This document shows, piece by piece, positions 25,877-35,997 of a DNA stretch of 64,000 nucleotides. A program made the position numbers and the translations under genes. Under the pieces are notes generated by a model. The model was given only the letters and a program-made list of their open reading frames with translations. It searched no databases and was not told the origin of the DNA. The DNA is from an uncultured Paracoccaceae bacterium (GTDB lineage Bacteria > Pseudomonadota > Alphaproteobacteria > Rhodobacterales > Rhodobacteraceae), in assembly GCA_947502145.1 (NCBI GenBank), contig CANMYO010000002.1, forward strand, positions 1 through 64,000. Direction: 5' to 3'. Position 1 is the stretch's first letter; each line of letters starts with the position of its first letter.

Positions 25877-26734
25877 ATGTCCACCCGCAAGCAGAACGCC
25901 ATGATCGAATATCTGCGCGGCATCGGCGCGGTGGCTATCATCTATTTCCACATTGGTTTGCCGTTTGGAGATGTCGCGGTTTCGGCGCTGTCGATGTTCG
26001 TCCTGCTGTCTGCCTATTTCGGGTTTGGCGCGGATATCGGCAAACGGGCAAGGCGGTTGCTGGTGCCGTGGCTGGTATGGAGCCTTGTTTATCTGGTGCT
26101 GAAGCTCATCAATGTGGCGTTGAGCGCGGATACGTTTGCCGGGACGTTCCATCCCTACATGTTGCTGACAGGGCCAAGCATTCATTTATGGTTCCTGCCG
26201 TTCATCTTTCTGTTCAGCGCCTGGGTCAGCACCTTGCCCCGACGGTTTCTTCCGCCCGCCCTGATCGGCAGCGGCATCCTGGCTTATCTGGTTTTCAACG
26301 CCACCGATTTGCCCTGGCCCTTTACGCAATGGTTGTCCGTCTGGCCCGCTGCCTGCGCCGGGGCGCTGATGGCGGCAACGGGGCGGGCGGGGACCGTTTG
26401 CCTTGGCTTTGCGGCGATCATGGGGGTGCTGGCCTTTTCCCCGATTGACCAATATGCGCTGCAGCTATGTCTGGCGGGGGTGGCATCCTGGATCGGCATG
26501 GTGGTGTTTCTGCCAATGACCGGCCTTGCGGCGCAGCTGGGTCGCTATAGTCTGGGGATTTATCTGGCGCATCCGATGGTGATCGCGGGGCTTGTCCGCT
26601 TTGATTTGCCCGTCGATTTCTGGTTTTTCGCCCTGGCCGTAATCCTGTCGGCGATCATGTCCATTGTCATCGAGGTTACAGCAGCAAGGCTGACGCCGCT
26701 CTTGCGGGCCCGGGGCGGGAGGCAGGCTGGCTAA
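25877..26734 (+). CDS. Membrane acyltransferase, acyltransferase-3 family
   Basis: A protein of about 285 residues with about eight to ten hydrophobic segments. IEYLRGIGAVAIIYFHIG holds the conserved Arg and His of the acyltransferase-3 family, and PSIHLWFLPFIFLFS and LGRYSLGIYLAHPMV are typical later motifs. Such enzymes move acetyl or other acyl groups onto envelope sugars. The start is uncertain: ATG at 25877 is given, but TTG at 25832 and ATG at 25898 are in frame. It follows glmM by about 70 nt and converges with the EamA gene, overlapping by four bases. Confidence 0.8.
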   Translation: MSTRKQNAMIEYLRGIGAVAIIYFHIGLPFGDVAVSALSMFVLLSAYFGFGADIGKRARRLLVPWLVWSLVYLVLKLINVALSADTFAGTFHPYMLLTGPSIHLWFLPFIFLFSAWVSTLPRRFLPPALIGSGILAYLVFNATDLPWPFTQWLSVWPAACAGALMAATGRAGTVCLGFAAIMGVLAFSPIDQYALQLCLAGVASWIGMVVFLPMTGLAAQLGRYSLGIYLAHPMVIAGLVRFDLPVDFWFFALAVILSAIMSIVIEVTAARLTPLLRARGGRQAG

Positions 26735-27636
26735 CGCGCCGATTTGCGCAGTTGACTGAGGCTTCGCCATTGGCTGACCGTCAAGCCGAACAGGATCAGC
26801 CCAAGGGCGACAAAGAACCGCAGTGGCAGCACTTCGTTCAGGACCAGCGCGCCAAAGACCACGGACCAGAGCGGCACCTGGTAATTGACCAATGTCATAA
26901 ACACGGCCCCGGCGCTGCGGATCACAAAGACCCGCAATTGCATCGCAAGGGCTGTGGGGATGAGGCCAAGAAACAGGATGGCGAACCCGGCCCGGTTGTC
27001 AGTCCAGCCTGGCACACCTTCGAACCAGAGCATCGCCGGAATAAGCGCGCTTGCGCCCACAAGCAGGGTCAGCGCGGCCAATGTGACGCTGTCGATGGGC
27101 GGGCAGCGCCGGGTCATCACGCTGGAAATCGCGTAAGACAAAGAGGCCATAAGGCAGGCGATCTGGCCCAGTGGTTCCATCCCGGTGCCGATGCGCAGCA
27201 CACCCGGACCAATCAGGACAATGGCTCCGCAAAAGCCGAAACACACGCCGATCAGCTTGCGCGGCGAAAGTTTTTCATCCGAGAAGATATGTGCCAGCGG
27301 CAGCACAAACAGGGGCAGGGCGGCCATTGAGATTCCGGCAAAGGCCGAAGGAACATACTGCTGCCCCCAGCTGAGCAGGGCGAAGGGCAGGGCGGTATTC
27401 ATTAGACCGATCACGATCAGGTACTTGAGCATCCGGCGATCAAGCTGCGGCAAGGGCCGTCTGAGCACCCCCATCAACGTCAGCAGGGCCAAGGCGCCAA
27501 GGGAGGTGCGTGCGCAGGCCACGGTCAGTGGGCCAAATCCGGTCAGGGCAATGGAGACCACCATGAATGTCCCACCCCAGATCAACCCGAGCCCGAAGAT
27601 CGAGAACCAGTTGGCCGGAGTTGGTGGGCTGGTCAT
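26731..27636 (-). CDS. EamA/DMT-superfamily permease
   Basis: A 301-residue protein with ten hydrophobic segments in two related halves, the EamA layout. The first half starts FGLGLIWGGTFMVVSIAL and has LPFALLSWGQQYVPSAFAG; the second ends VPLWSVVFGALVLNEVLP. Family members export or import metabolites such as amino acids; the substrate here is unknown. The short gap to ilvC holds the ilvC terminator rather than shared transcription. Confidence 0.88.
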   Translation of the reverse strand: MTSPPTPANWFSIFGLGLIWGGTFMVVSIALTGFGPLTVACARTSLGALALLTLMGVLRRPLPQLDRRMLKYLIVIGLMNTALPFALLSWGQQYVPSAFAGISMAALPLFVLPLAHIFSDEKLSPRKLIGVCFGFCGAIVLIGPGVLRIGTGMEPLGQIACLMASLSYAISSVMTRRCPPIDSVTLAALTLLVGASALIPAMLWFEGVPGWTDNRAGFAILFLGLIPTALAMQLRVFVIRSAGAVFMTLVNYQVPLWSVVFGALVLNEVLPLRFFVALGLILFGLTVSQWRSLSQLRKSAR

Positions 27637-27927
27637 CTGGGGCTCCTGTTTGTCTGTGTCCGGGTTTATGCCGAAGCCGGGTGATCCGCCAGCGGCTTGT
27701 GATCAGGGCAGAACCCGGTCAGTGCGTTGACTTTTTTGGCGCGTGCGTTTGCAGGATCACCCGGTAAATGGCGATGTTTGCGCGCCCTGTCAGGATTTTG
27801 CCGGGGTGATGCCGCGCAGGTCAATTTGCTGATCTGCGTTTCGCCGGACGGCCGGGCGGTCCGCGGCGCGCAGAACCATATTCGCCATCAGGGCGCGCAG
27901 ATCGCCTGCGGCGGATAACCGCACAGC
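27637..27927. other. Intergenic region upstream of the EamA gene
   Basis: I see no convincing gene. Short open frames exist on both strands but have no ribosome-binding site or recognisable sequence. The end next to 27637 must hold the promoter of the minus-strand EamA gene; the other end runs into the ilvC terminator. Confidence 0.6.
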
Positions 27928-27958
27928 AAAAAGGCCCGCCAGATCGCACTGACGGGCC
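27928..27958 (-). terminator. Intrinsic terminator of ilvC
   Basis: On the minus strand a 10-bp stem (GGCCCGTCAG with CTGGCGGGCC, one G-T) encloses TGCGAT and is followed by TTTTT. It begins 23 nt after the ilvC stop. Confidence 0.9.
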
Positions 27959-27981
27959 CTTGTTTGGCAAAGCCGGGTGGC

Positions 27982-29022
<1,041 letters not shown>

Positions 29023-29124
29023 TTATGTCTGGCGTGCTTATAGCGATGGTTTCTGCCGTGTGTGAGTGCTGTTGTTCAGTTTTTTGCGGAAAATGAGAGA
29101 TTGTTATGCGTCTAGATAGGATAT

Positions 29125-29592
29125 ATGCGTATTTTCATGCTTGAAGACCTCGATCGCCGCATTCTGCGCCATTTGCAAGTTGACCCTGCGATGGGCGTCC
29201 CCGATTTAGCCGCAGCGGTGGGGTTGAGCCCGGCGCGGGTGACCCGGCGGCTTGACCGGATGCGCAGCGATGGGGTGCTGCGCGGGTCGCGCATCGAAAT
29301 CGACTGGCAAGCGCTGGGCTATGCGGTTTCTGTCAGCTTGCGGATCACGCTGGACAAGACGCAACCGCGCGCCTTTGACGATTTTATCAGCGCGGCGCGG
29401 GATGTGCCTGAGGTTGTCGAAATCCAGACCTTTCTAGGCCGGGTCGATGTGCGCCTGTCGCTGATTGCGCGCGATTTACCTGACTACCAGCGGATCTATC
29501 GCGATGCGGTGCTGGTGCTGCCCCATATCGCCGATATCGAGGCGTTGATGACGGTGGCGCGGGTGAAATCAGATGCAACGGTGCCGTTATGA
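29125..29592 (+). CDS. Lrp/AsnC-family regulator 1
   Basis: A 155-residue feast/famine regulator. The N-terminal helix-turn-helix covers about 5-60 (LDRRILRHLQVDPAMGVPDL, then LSPARVTRRLDRM) and the C-terminal RAM ligand-binding domain about 70-150 (VPEVVEIQTFLGRVDVRLSL). Its stop overlaps the second Lrp gene by four bases, so the two are made together and may form mixed oligomers. It is divergent from ilvC, so a role in branched-chain amino-acid control is possible but only positional. ATG at 29137 is an alternative start. Confidence 0.9.
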   Translation: MRIFMLEDLDRRILRHLQVDPAMGVPDLAAAVGLSPARVTRRLDRMRSDGVLRGSRIEIDWQALGYAVSVSLRITLDKTQPRAFDDFISAARDVPEVVEIQTFLGRVDVRLSLIARDLPDYQRIYRDAVLVLPHIADIEALMTVARVKSDATVPL

Positions 29593-30041
29593 CATTGGAT
29601 GAAACCGATCGGGCGCTGTTGCAGGCGCTGGCATTGGATGCGGATCAATCCACGGCGCGGTTGGGGCAGAAACTGGGGTTGAGCCAACCTGCGGCCTGGC
29701 GACGGATCAGGCGGTTGCAACAGGCCGGAGTTATCGCGGCGCGACGGCTGGACCTTGATCTGGAAAAGCTGGGGTTTGGGGTGACTGTCTTTCTGGGCAT
29801 CAAGCTAGCGACAAAGGGACGGGTCAGCCTGGAGGATTTCGAGCGCGCCGTCAGCGGCATCCCCGAAGTGCAAACGGTGGATCATGTGCTGGGGCTATAT
29901 GATTACCGGCTGCGGGTGGTGGCCCGTGATCTCGCCGATTTTGAGCGGGTGCTGCGACGGCGGATCATGACCCTGCCCGGCGTCGGTGATGTTGAGGCGA
30001 ATGTCCTTTTGTCCGAGGAACGCCGACGCGGGCCGCTTTGA
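29589..30041 (+). CDS. Lrp/AsnC-family regulator 2
   Basis: A 150-residue relative of the preceding gene. LDETDRALLQALALDADQST begins the DNA-binding domain, LSQPAAWRRIRRLQQAGVI is the recognition helix region, and IPEVQTVDHVLGLYDYRLRV belongs to the RAM domain. Translation is coupled by ATGA. The recognition helices of the two proteins differ (ARVTRRLDRM versus AAWRRIRRLQ), so they may read different half-sites. Confidence 0.9.
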   Translation: MTLDETDRALLQALALDADQSTARLGQKLGLSQPAAWRRIRRLQQAGVIAARRLDLDLEKLGFGVTVFLGIKLATKGRVSLEDFERAVSGIPEVQTVDHVLGLYDYRLRVVARDLADFERVLRRRIMTLPGVGDVEANVLLSEERRRGPL

Positions 30042-30149
30042 AACTGTATTAAACTCGATTCATCTTTTGGTGATAAATCCGCGTCCCGTTAAGAAACTGT
30101 TGTGCGAGATTAACATAGCCTCTCGGTGAACCGGAGAGGGCGCGCGCGC

Positions 30150-30866
30150 ATGGAAGTCAGTCGACGAAGAGACCTTTGGACCTTTGCCATCTTGTTCACC
30201 TCACTTGAGATGGCCTTTATGATGATCGCGCAGCTTTGGTTTTATCCGCCAGAGCTGCACGCCTATATTCTGGCCCGCGAACCCTTGTTGATGCTGATGG
30301 TTTCCTTGCCCGTCTGCCTTTATCTGGGCGGCAAGATGCACGAAACCCATCTGCGTAAACAGGAGTTGCGGGCGATGGTTCGGCGCGATCGGCTGACCAA
30401 TGTCGCCACGCGCGATTTCTTTTATGAGCGGCTGGCCCAGGACCCGGATGCCTATGGCGTGTCGCTGATGGTGGATATTGATCACTTCAAACAAGTGAAT
30501 GATACCCATGGCCATCTGGTCGGGGATGCCGTCATTCGCGGCGTGGCTGAAGTGCTCAAGGCCAATTGCCGCGAAGAGGATATCGTCTGCCGGTTCGGCG
30601 GCGAGGAGTTTGCCATTTTCCTGCATCACGTGACGCCCGAACAGGGGCAGGATATCGCAGAGCGGATGCGCAAGCGGGTGGCCGAGGCGACGATTACCAC
30701 ACGCGACATCGCGCTGAGCGCAACCGTGTCAATCGGCGGGTCGTTGAAGGCCGCGGCGCAGGACATCAACACATCCATCAGCAAGGCCGATGCCGCGCTT
30801 TACAACGCCAAGGCGGGTGGTCGCAATCGGGCGGTGATGAGCTGGGCAAAGGACTGTGCCGCATAA
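30150..30866 (+). CDS. Membrane diguanylate cyclase (GGDEF)
   Basis: A 238-residue protein with two N-terminal transmembrane segments (about 10-30 and 40-60), a short linker and a GGDEF domain. It has LMVDIDHFKQVNDTHGHLVG, the active-site loop RFGGEEFAIF, and the product-inhibition I-site REED placed five residues before GGEEF. It should make cyclic di-GMP with feedback inhibition. ATG at 30150 follows GGAG at some distance; GTG at 30126 is possible. Upstream TTAA half-sites (near 30090 and 30111) do not form a full CtrA site. Confidence 0.9.
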   Translation: MEVSRRRDLWTFAILFTSLEMAFMMIAQLWFYPPELHAYILAREPLLMLMVSLPVCLYLGGKMHETHLRKQELRAMVRRDRLTNVATRDFFYERLAQDPDAYGVSLMVDIDHFKQVNDTHGHLVGDAVIRGVAEVLKANCREEDIVCRFGGEEFAIFLHHVTPEQGQDIAERMRKRVAEATITTRDIALSATVSIGGSLKAAAQDINTSISKADAALYNAKAGGRNRAVMSWAKDCAA

Positions 30867-30972
30867 GAGTCCTGTCACCTTATCGGCGGATCCTTCGGTA
30901 TACCCAGATAGACTTTGCCAAGTTCAAACCTTCGCATTAGCCATGTCTGGCAACATGAAGGAGGTCCAGAAC

Positions 30973-32103
30973 ATGGATGGTGCAGCCCCGCATTCGGTTG
31001 ATCCCGATGGCCTGATGGAATTTTCTGTGGTCTTCACAGATCGCTCGCTTAACCATATGAGCAAGGCGTTTCAGGGCGTCATGACGGATATTTCAGCGAT
31101 GCTGAAGGACGTCTACAAGGCCGACCACGTTGCGGTTGTTCCCGGTGGCGGCACCTATGGCATGGAAGCGGTTGCGCGCCAGTTTGGCAGCGATGCCCAT
31201 GCCTTTGTGGTGCGCAATGGCTGGTTCTCTTATCGTTGGACCCAGATTTTCGACGCGGGCCAATTCACCGCCAAGACCACAGTGATGAAGGCGCGTCAGG
31301 CGGGGAATGACACCCGTGCGCCCTTTGCGCCAGCGCCGATTGATGACGTTGTGGCCGAAATTCGCGCCAGTAAACCGGACGTTGTCTTTGCGCCCCATGT
31401 GGAAACCAGCGCCGGCATTATCCTGCCTGATGACTACCTGCAGGCCCTGGCGGCCGCAGCACATGAAGTGGACGCGCTGATGGTGCTGGACTGCATCGCC
31501 TCTGGCTGCGTTTGGGTTGATATGAAAGCGGTTGGGATTGATGTGCTGATTTCGGCCCCGCAAAAGGGCTGGTCTGCCACCCCTTGCGCAGGGCTGGTAA
31601 TGATGTCGGAGGCCGCGGTGGCACGGATGGCAGAGACCACATCCAACAGCTTTGCGATGGATCTCAAGAAATGGCACTCGATCATGCAGGCCTATGAAAA
31701 TGGCGGTCACGCCTATCATGCGACGATGCCAACGGACGGGTTGCGGTCATTTCGCGACACGATGCAGGAAACCCGCGAGTTTGGTTTTGACAAGCTGAAG
31801 GACGCGCAATGGGCGCTGGGCAATGCGGTGCGCGCGCATCTGGCCGACAAAGGCGTGAAGTCCGTGGCGGCCCAAGGGTTCGGTGCACCGGGTGTGGTGG
31901 TCAGCTATACCGATGATCCGGCAATTCAGAACGGGTCAAAATTTGCCGCCCAAGGGATGCAGATTGCCGCAGGCGTGCCGCTTCAGGTGGATGAACCCGA
32001 GGATTTCCGCACCTTCCGGCTTGGCCTGTTCGGCCTTGATAAGCTGTTCGATGTTGAGGCGACACTGGCGCGCTTGCTGCCGGTCGTGGATCGCGTGATC
32101 TAA
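30973..32103 (+). CDS. Class V PLP aminotransferase, alanine/serine-glyoxylate type
   Basis: A 376-residue fold-type I PLP enzyme. VVPGGGTYGMEAVARQF binds the cofactor phosphate region, LMVLDCIASGCVWVDMKAVG holds the Asp, and SAPQKGW carries the PLP lysine Lys198. It resembles alanine-glyoxylate and serine-glyoxylate aminotransferases or class V relatives; the amino donor is not certain. The start at 30973 was chosen for AAGGAGG eight nt upstream. It converges with the UbiH-type gene, overlapping by four bases. Confidence 0.82.
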   Translation: MDGAAPHSVDPDGLMEFSVVFTDRSLNHMSKAFQGVMTDISAMLKDVYKADHVAVVPGGGTYGMEAVARQFGSDAHAFVVRNGWFSYRWTQIFDAGQFTAKTTVMKARQAGNDTRAPFAPAPIDDVVAEIRASKPDVVFAPHVETSAGIILPDDYLQALAAAAHEVDALMVLDCIASGCVWVDMKAVGIDVLISAPQKGWSATPCAGLVMMSEAAVARMAETTSNSFAMDLKKWHSIMQAYENGGHAYHATMPTDGLRSFRDTMQETREFGFDKLKDAQWALGNAVRAHLADKGVKSVAAQGFGAPGVVVSYTDDPAIQNGSKFAAQGMQIAAGVPLQVDEPEDFRTFRLGLFGLDKLFDVEATLARLLPVVDRVI

Positions 32104-33302
32104 CGCACGCTTGCGCCCAGCCCCAGTTCCATCGCCTTGCGACGGATCGGCACCGCGTCATGAATGGCGCGGATGCCAAGGCTGCGCAGGTCGCGCACTA
32201 GCGGATTGCCTGCGATCGAGGCCCGGTTCAGGGCGTCCACACCCGCCACTCGCAAGCGAATGTCGCCATGGCGTGCGTTTTGATAGGCCGCCAGCATCGC
32301 GGAATCGCCAAGGCCCTCGGGTCGCGTCTCGGCTAGATCAAGCAGGCACGCGAGATCGGCCAGCGACATGTTCAGACCCTGCGCGCCGATTGGCGGGATC
32401 ACATGCGCGGCCTCAGCCACCAGCGCTGTCCGCTCAGCGGTCAGGCGCTGGGCAATCTGGCTGATGATCGGCCAGACCATGCGCCGGCTGACCAGTTGCA
32501 GCGCGCCGTAATGCAGCCCGGAACGGGCGTTGGCCTCTGCGATAAAGGCGTCGTCGGGCAGGGCGGCAAGTCGCTTGACCGCAGCGCCATTATCCATCCA
32601 CACCACCGATGAGCAGGGTTTGCCGTCATGATCGGGCAGCGGGACCAGCGTGAACGGCCCGCCGGAGCGGTGAACCTCGGTCGAAACATTGTTGTGCGGC
32701 GCGTCATGGGTTACCGCGAAGGTCAGGGCCTTTTGCCCGTAACGTGTCGTTTTCACGTCGATTTCAGCGGCATCGCGCACCGCAGAATTACGTCCGTCCG
32801 CGCCAATCACCAACCGGGTCGTGATCCGGCTGCCATCGGTAAGGGTGACGCGGGCCTCTTGGGTGCGGGTCAGCATCCGGGCAAAGCCGGAGCCGGCGCG
32901 GAAATCGACGTTCGGCAGCTCTGCTAGGCGCGCGACCATTTCGCGGCGTAGCACCCAGTTTGACAGGTTCCAGCCGAAAGGCGCTTCGCCGATGTCGTCG
33001 GCGTTGAAGTCGCGCACCACATCAGGTTGGCCAGCCCGACCCGTGTCGATAATCCGCATGGTGTGCAGGGCAGAGGCCGCAGGCGCAAGCCGCGCCCAAA
33101 GCCCGGCGCGGTCCAGAAAGGCACGGGCCGGTTGCAGGAATGCGGTTGTGCGCAGATCGGCCTGAGAATTGTCGCCATCGGTGATTGGCGGGGCAGGGTC
33201 AACGATCACAACGTCAAAGCCTGCCGAACCAAAGGCGGCGGCTGCGGTCAACCCGGCCACACCGCCACCGGAAATGAGAATGTCAGCTGATTTCTGCGTC
33301 AT
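32100..33302 (-). CDS. UbiH/UbiF-type FAD-dependent monooxygenase
   Basis: A 400-residue flavoprotein hydroxylase. ADILISGGGVAGLTAAAAFG is the Rossmann FAD site, RLVIGADGRNSAVRDAA is the GD-like second motif, and HVIPPIGAQGLNMSLADLACL is the C-terminal FAD motif of ubiquinone hydroxylases. A step in ubiquinone ring hydroxylation is the likeliest role, but which position (UbiH, UbiF, UbiI or UbiL) cannot be told. The start at 33302 gives the normal N-terminus and removes an unrelated upstream extension that would overlap the gntR promoter. Confidence 0.88.
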   Translation of the reverse strand: MTQKSADILISGGGVAGLTAAAAFGSAGFDVVIVDPAPPITDGDNSQADLRTTAFLQPARAFLDRAGLWARLAPAASALHTMRIIDTGRAGQPDVVRDFNADDIGEAPFGWNLSNWVLRREMVARLAELPNVDFRAGSGFARMLTRTQEARVTLTDGSRITTRLVIGADGRNSAVRDAAEIDVKTTRYGQKALTFAVTHDAPHNNVSTEVHRSGGPFTLVPLPDHDGKPCSSVVWMDNGAAVKRLAALPDDAFIAEANARSGLHYGALQLVSRRMVWPIISQIAQRLTAERTALVAEAAHVIPPIGAQGLNMSLADLACLLDLAETRPEGLGDSAMLAAYQNARHGDIRLRVAGVDALNRASIAGNPLVRDLRSLGIRAIHDAVPIRRKAMELGLGASVR

Positions 33303-33404
33303 GCCCCAGACATAAGCTGCATGGCGCCCGGCGGAAAGACCTCGCGACGAATTGCGCGTTGGGTCAAGCCCCGCTAAGGTTTCCGCAACCAGAAAGGCCG
33401 CGCC

Positions 33405-34058
33405 ATGCATGACCCCATTCGCCCGCAAAAGGACGCCTATGCACTGATCCTTGAGGCGATCGACAGCCATATTTACACACCGGGCGACCGTTTGGTGGAG
33501 AGCGAACTTGCCGAACGGCTGGGTGTCAGCCGGACACCGGTGCGCGAGGCCTTGCAGCGTTTGGAAACCCAAGGGCTGCTGACCCGGGACGGGCGGTCAC
33601 TGATCGTGGCCTCGCTGGATCACACGCAGATGTCGGAACTATACGTTGTGCGCGGAGAGCTTGAAGGTCTGGCGGCGAAACTGGCCGCGCGTCACGCGAC
33701 ACCGGAAGAAGTCCGGGTCCTGCGTGATATGCTTGAGGCGGACATGGCGCTGGTCGATGACCCCGCAGCGTTGAGCCGGGCAAACCGGCGGTTTCACAAG
33801 CAGATCCACCTGGCCTCGCATAATCGGTTTCTGGTGCGCCAATTGGATCTGGTGCACAGGTCGATGGCGCTGCTGGCGACCACGTCAATCTCGGCCGAGG
33901 GACGTGGGGCGGACACCCTTGCGGAACATGCAAAGATCGTGGAATCGATTGAGGCGGGTGATGGCGACGCGGCCTATCAATCGCTGCGCGACCATATCAG
34001 CAAAGCCTATGTCACGCGCTTGAAGTTGGACGCGCAAAAGGTTGAAGCGGCTGAATAA
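33405..34058 (+). CDS. GntR-family (FCD) transcriptional regulator
   Basis: A 217-residue regulator. The winged helix is at about 10-75 (SHIYTPGDRLVESELAERLG, then VSRTPVREALQRLETQGLL). The FCD all-alpha effector domain follows, with the metal or acid-binding His/Asp pattern in ANRRFHKQIHLASHN and LAEHAKIVESIEAGDGDAA. Such proteins usually repress catabolic genes and respond to small organic acids. It is divergent from the UbiH-type gene, but no target is evident. It converges with the glycosyltransferase with a 2-nt gap. Confidence 0.9.
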   Translation: MHDPIRPQKDAYALILEAIDSHIYTPGDRLVESELAERLGVSRTPVREALQRLETQGLLTRDGRSLIVASLDHTQMSELYVVRGELEGLAAKLAARHATPEEVRVLRDMLEADMALVDDPAALSRANRRFHKQIHLASHNRFLVRQLDLVHRSMALLATTSISAEGRGADTLAEHAKIVESIEAGDGDAAYQSLRDHISKAYVTRLKLDAQKVEAAE

Positions 34059-34060
34059 AA

Positions 34061-35923
34061 CTACTTTGGCAGCAGGACCCCGTGCGCGGTCTTGTCCCAG
34101 TAGAACGGTTTCCATGCCAGCTCTGCCACACCTTTGTAGATCGCGATGGTCGCGAGCGGAAAATAGAGCTGCATGGTAATCGCCCAGGGCCAGAGCCAGC
34201 GTTTCCCTGCACGGCCCACCGCAACAAAGGCGATGGTCAGATGCGCCAGTTCGGTGGCGATAAGAAGGGCGACCAGTGACCAGAAAGCCGCCACCGGCAG
34301 GATGTCAGCAACGGGATGCGGCACGCCAAAGGGCAGCAGCCAAAAGGACCACAACACCGGCATCAGCAAGAATTGCGCAAAGGTTCCGGCAAACAGGACC
34401 TGCACCCCAAAAAAGCGCCAGGCACCCAGATCGCGCCATAGCCTGACCGGGTCGCGCATATGTACGGCATAGGTGATGGCATAGCCCTTGAGCCAGCGTG
34501 AACGCTGTTTCACCCAAGGCCAAAACCGGCCATTTGCCTCTTCCTCGGTAACGGAATTGACAAACTCCGTCCGGTAACCGTGCCGGGCGAGGCGAACGCC
34601 AAGGTCGGCATCTTCGGTCACATTATGGGCGTCCCAGCCGCCCAGCTGTTCCAGCGGTTCGCGGCGAAAGAACAGGGTCGTTCCGCCCAAAGGCACGACC
34701 AGACCCATGCGCGCATATCCGGGTAGGATCACCCGGAACCAGGCTGCATATTCCAATGTGAAACAACGGGTTAGCCAGTTCGAAGCGCTGTTGTAGTAAT
34801 CCAGCATACCTTGCAGGCAGGCGACCTTGGGGTCGGCATTGGCAAAGTGATTGGCTACGATGCGCAGCTGATCGCGCGCTGGGGCGTCCTCGGCATCATA
34901 AACGCCGATGATCGTGCCGCGCGCAAAGTCGAGCGCATAATTCAACGCCCGCGGTTTGGTCTTGATCGTCCCGTCCGGCACGGTGATTGGCCGCATCCAG
35001 GTAAGCAACCGCGCACGTCCAAGCGCCGCCTTGGTGGTATGATCGCCGGCCTCGAGCACCAGACAGACGTCAAGCAATTCGCGTGGGTAATCAATCGCCT
35101 CAAGCCGGGTCAGCAGATGATCGGCAATCTCGCGTTCGCGGAAAAGCGGGATCAGCAGGGTGATAACGGGCAGACGGGCCGGGGTCGCCGCATTGCGGGC
35201 CGGTTGGGGCGCGACGCCGTGACGGCCGATCAGCGCTGCCGCCACCTTGACACCCGTCGATAGTGCCAGCACGAGAACGGTGAAGCCAATCAGGGCCGCA
35301 AGCGCGGTCACTGGTGCCAACACAAAGGCAAGGATGGTCCCAAACACCAAACAAAGGCCGGCCTTCATCGCAGTGGGCGCATGCCAATTGCGGCAGCTTT
35401 CCACGTCGCGCACGCGGGTTTCCGCGCGGCGGACCAGTTGTGATCCGAAACCGGCGCAGATTGATTTTTGCAAAAGATCTTCTGTGGTTATCGCCAACCT
35501 GACCGTGCCAAAGGCGGCAACGAGATCATCATGATTGCGACGAAACACCTCAACCGAAGGTGCAAGCACGACGACACATCCGCCGAGCCGCCGCCACGGC
35601 AGAATACCACCGCGCAGTGCCTTGGCGGACCCAAATTGTGCCACAAGGCGCGGATCGGGCGGATCATGTAGCGGGTCGATCAGCTGGGAATGGCTGTGCG
35701 TGGTCTGGGCGATGGCCAGTGCGCGGCGGGAGACGCCGTGCTGGGCGTAAAGCACATCGGCGAGCGGCAGGCCCAGCCGGGTCGCGGCCTGTTGTGCCCG
35801 TGCCATATCACTGGCGGAAAGATCGGCATGCGCCGAAAGTGCGGTCCCAAAATCGGAGTTCGCGGCTGCGGGTGTTGTCCGCAGCCGCGTGTCCGGTGTG
35901 AGTGGGCTCGTGAGCAGCTCCAT
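34061..35923 (-). CDS. NfrB-like family 2 glycosyltransferase with N-terminal MshEN/GspE-N domain
   Basis: A protein of about 620 residues in three parts. A cytosolic N-terminal domain (about 30-160) has the RLGLPLADVLYAQHGV pattern of MshEN/GspE-N domains, some of which bind cyclic di-GMP. Two membrane helices follow (about 185-230). The GT2 catalytic domain has VYDAEDAP (DxD-like), VTEDADLGVRL and KQRSRWLKGY (the QxxRW-type motif), then further helices. The layout matches NfrB, a c-di-GMP-controlled exopolysaccharide synthase. It would export a surface glycan. ATG at 35923 follows AAGGGA; ATG at 35944 is in frame. A perfect CtrA-type site lies 44 nt upstream. Confidence 0.85.
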   Translation of the reverse strand: MELLTSPLTPDTRLRTTPAAANSDFGTALSAHADLSASDMARAQQAATRLGLPLADVLYAQHGVSRRALAIAQTTHSHSQLIDPLHDPPDPRLVAQFGSAKALRGGILPWRRLGGCVVVLAPSVEVFRRNHDDLVAAFGTVRLAITTEDLLQKSICAGFGSQLVRRAETRVRDVESCRNWHAPTAMKAGLCLVFGTILAFVLAPVTALAALIGFTVLVLALSTGVKVAAALIGRHGVAPQPARNAATPARLPVITLLIPLFREREIADHLLTRLEAIDYPRELLDVCLVLEAGDHTTKAALGRARLLTWMRPITVPDGTIKTKPRALNYALDFARGTIIGVYDAEDAPARDQLRIVANHFANADPKVACLQGMLDYYNSASNWLTRCFTLEYAAWFRVILPGYARMGLVVPLGGTTLFFRREPLEQLGGWDAHNVTEDADLGVRLARHGYRTEFVNSVTEEEANGRFWPWVKQRSRWLKGYAITYAVHMRDPVRLWRDLGAWRFFGVQVLFAGTFAQFLLMPVLWSFWLLPFGVPHPVADILPVAAFWSLVALLIATELAHLTIAFVAVGRAGKRWLWPWAITMQLYFPLATIAIYKGVAELAWKPFYWDKTAHGVLLPK

Positions 35924-35966
35924 CGGGTCTGTCCCTTCATCCAAGGACAGGTTGGCCTCCAGTTGA

Positions 35967-35981
35967 TTAACGGAAGGTTAA
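35967..35981 (-). promoter_or_regulatory. Perfect CtrA-type site TTAA-N7-TTAA before the NfrB-like gene
   Basis: TTAACGGAAGGTTAA matches all eight fixed CtrA bases. It lies between the carA stop and the glycosyltransferase start, 43-58 nt upstream of the latter, and 16 nt past the end of carA. Confidence 0.6.
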
Positions 35982-35997
35982 GACGACACAGAAAATT

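Noticed and set aside
30856-30972. Riboswitch before the class V aminotransferase
   Set aside because: No conserved stem or known motif was found; only a strong ribosome-binding site is evident.
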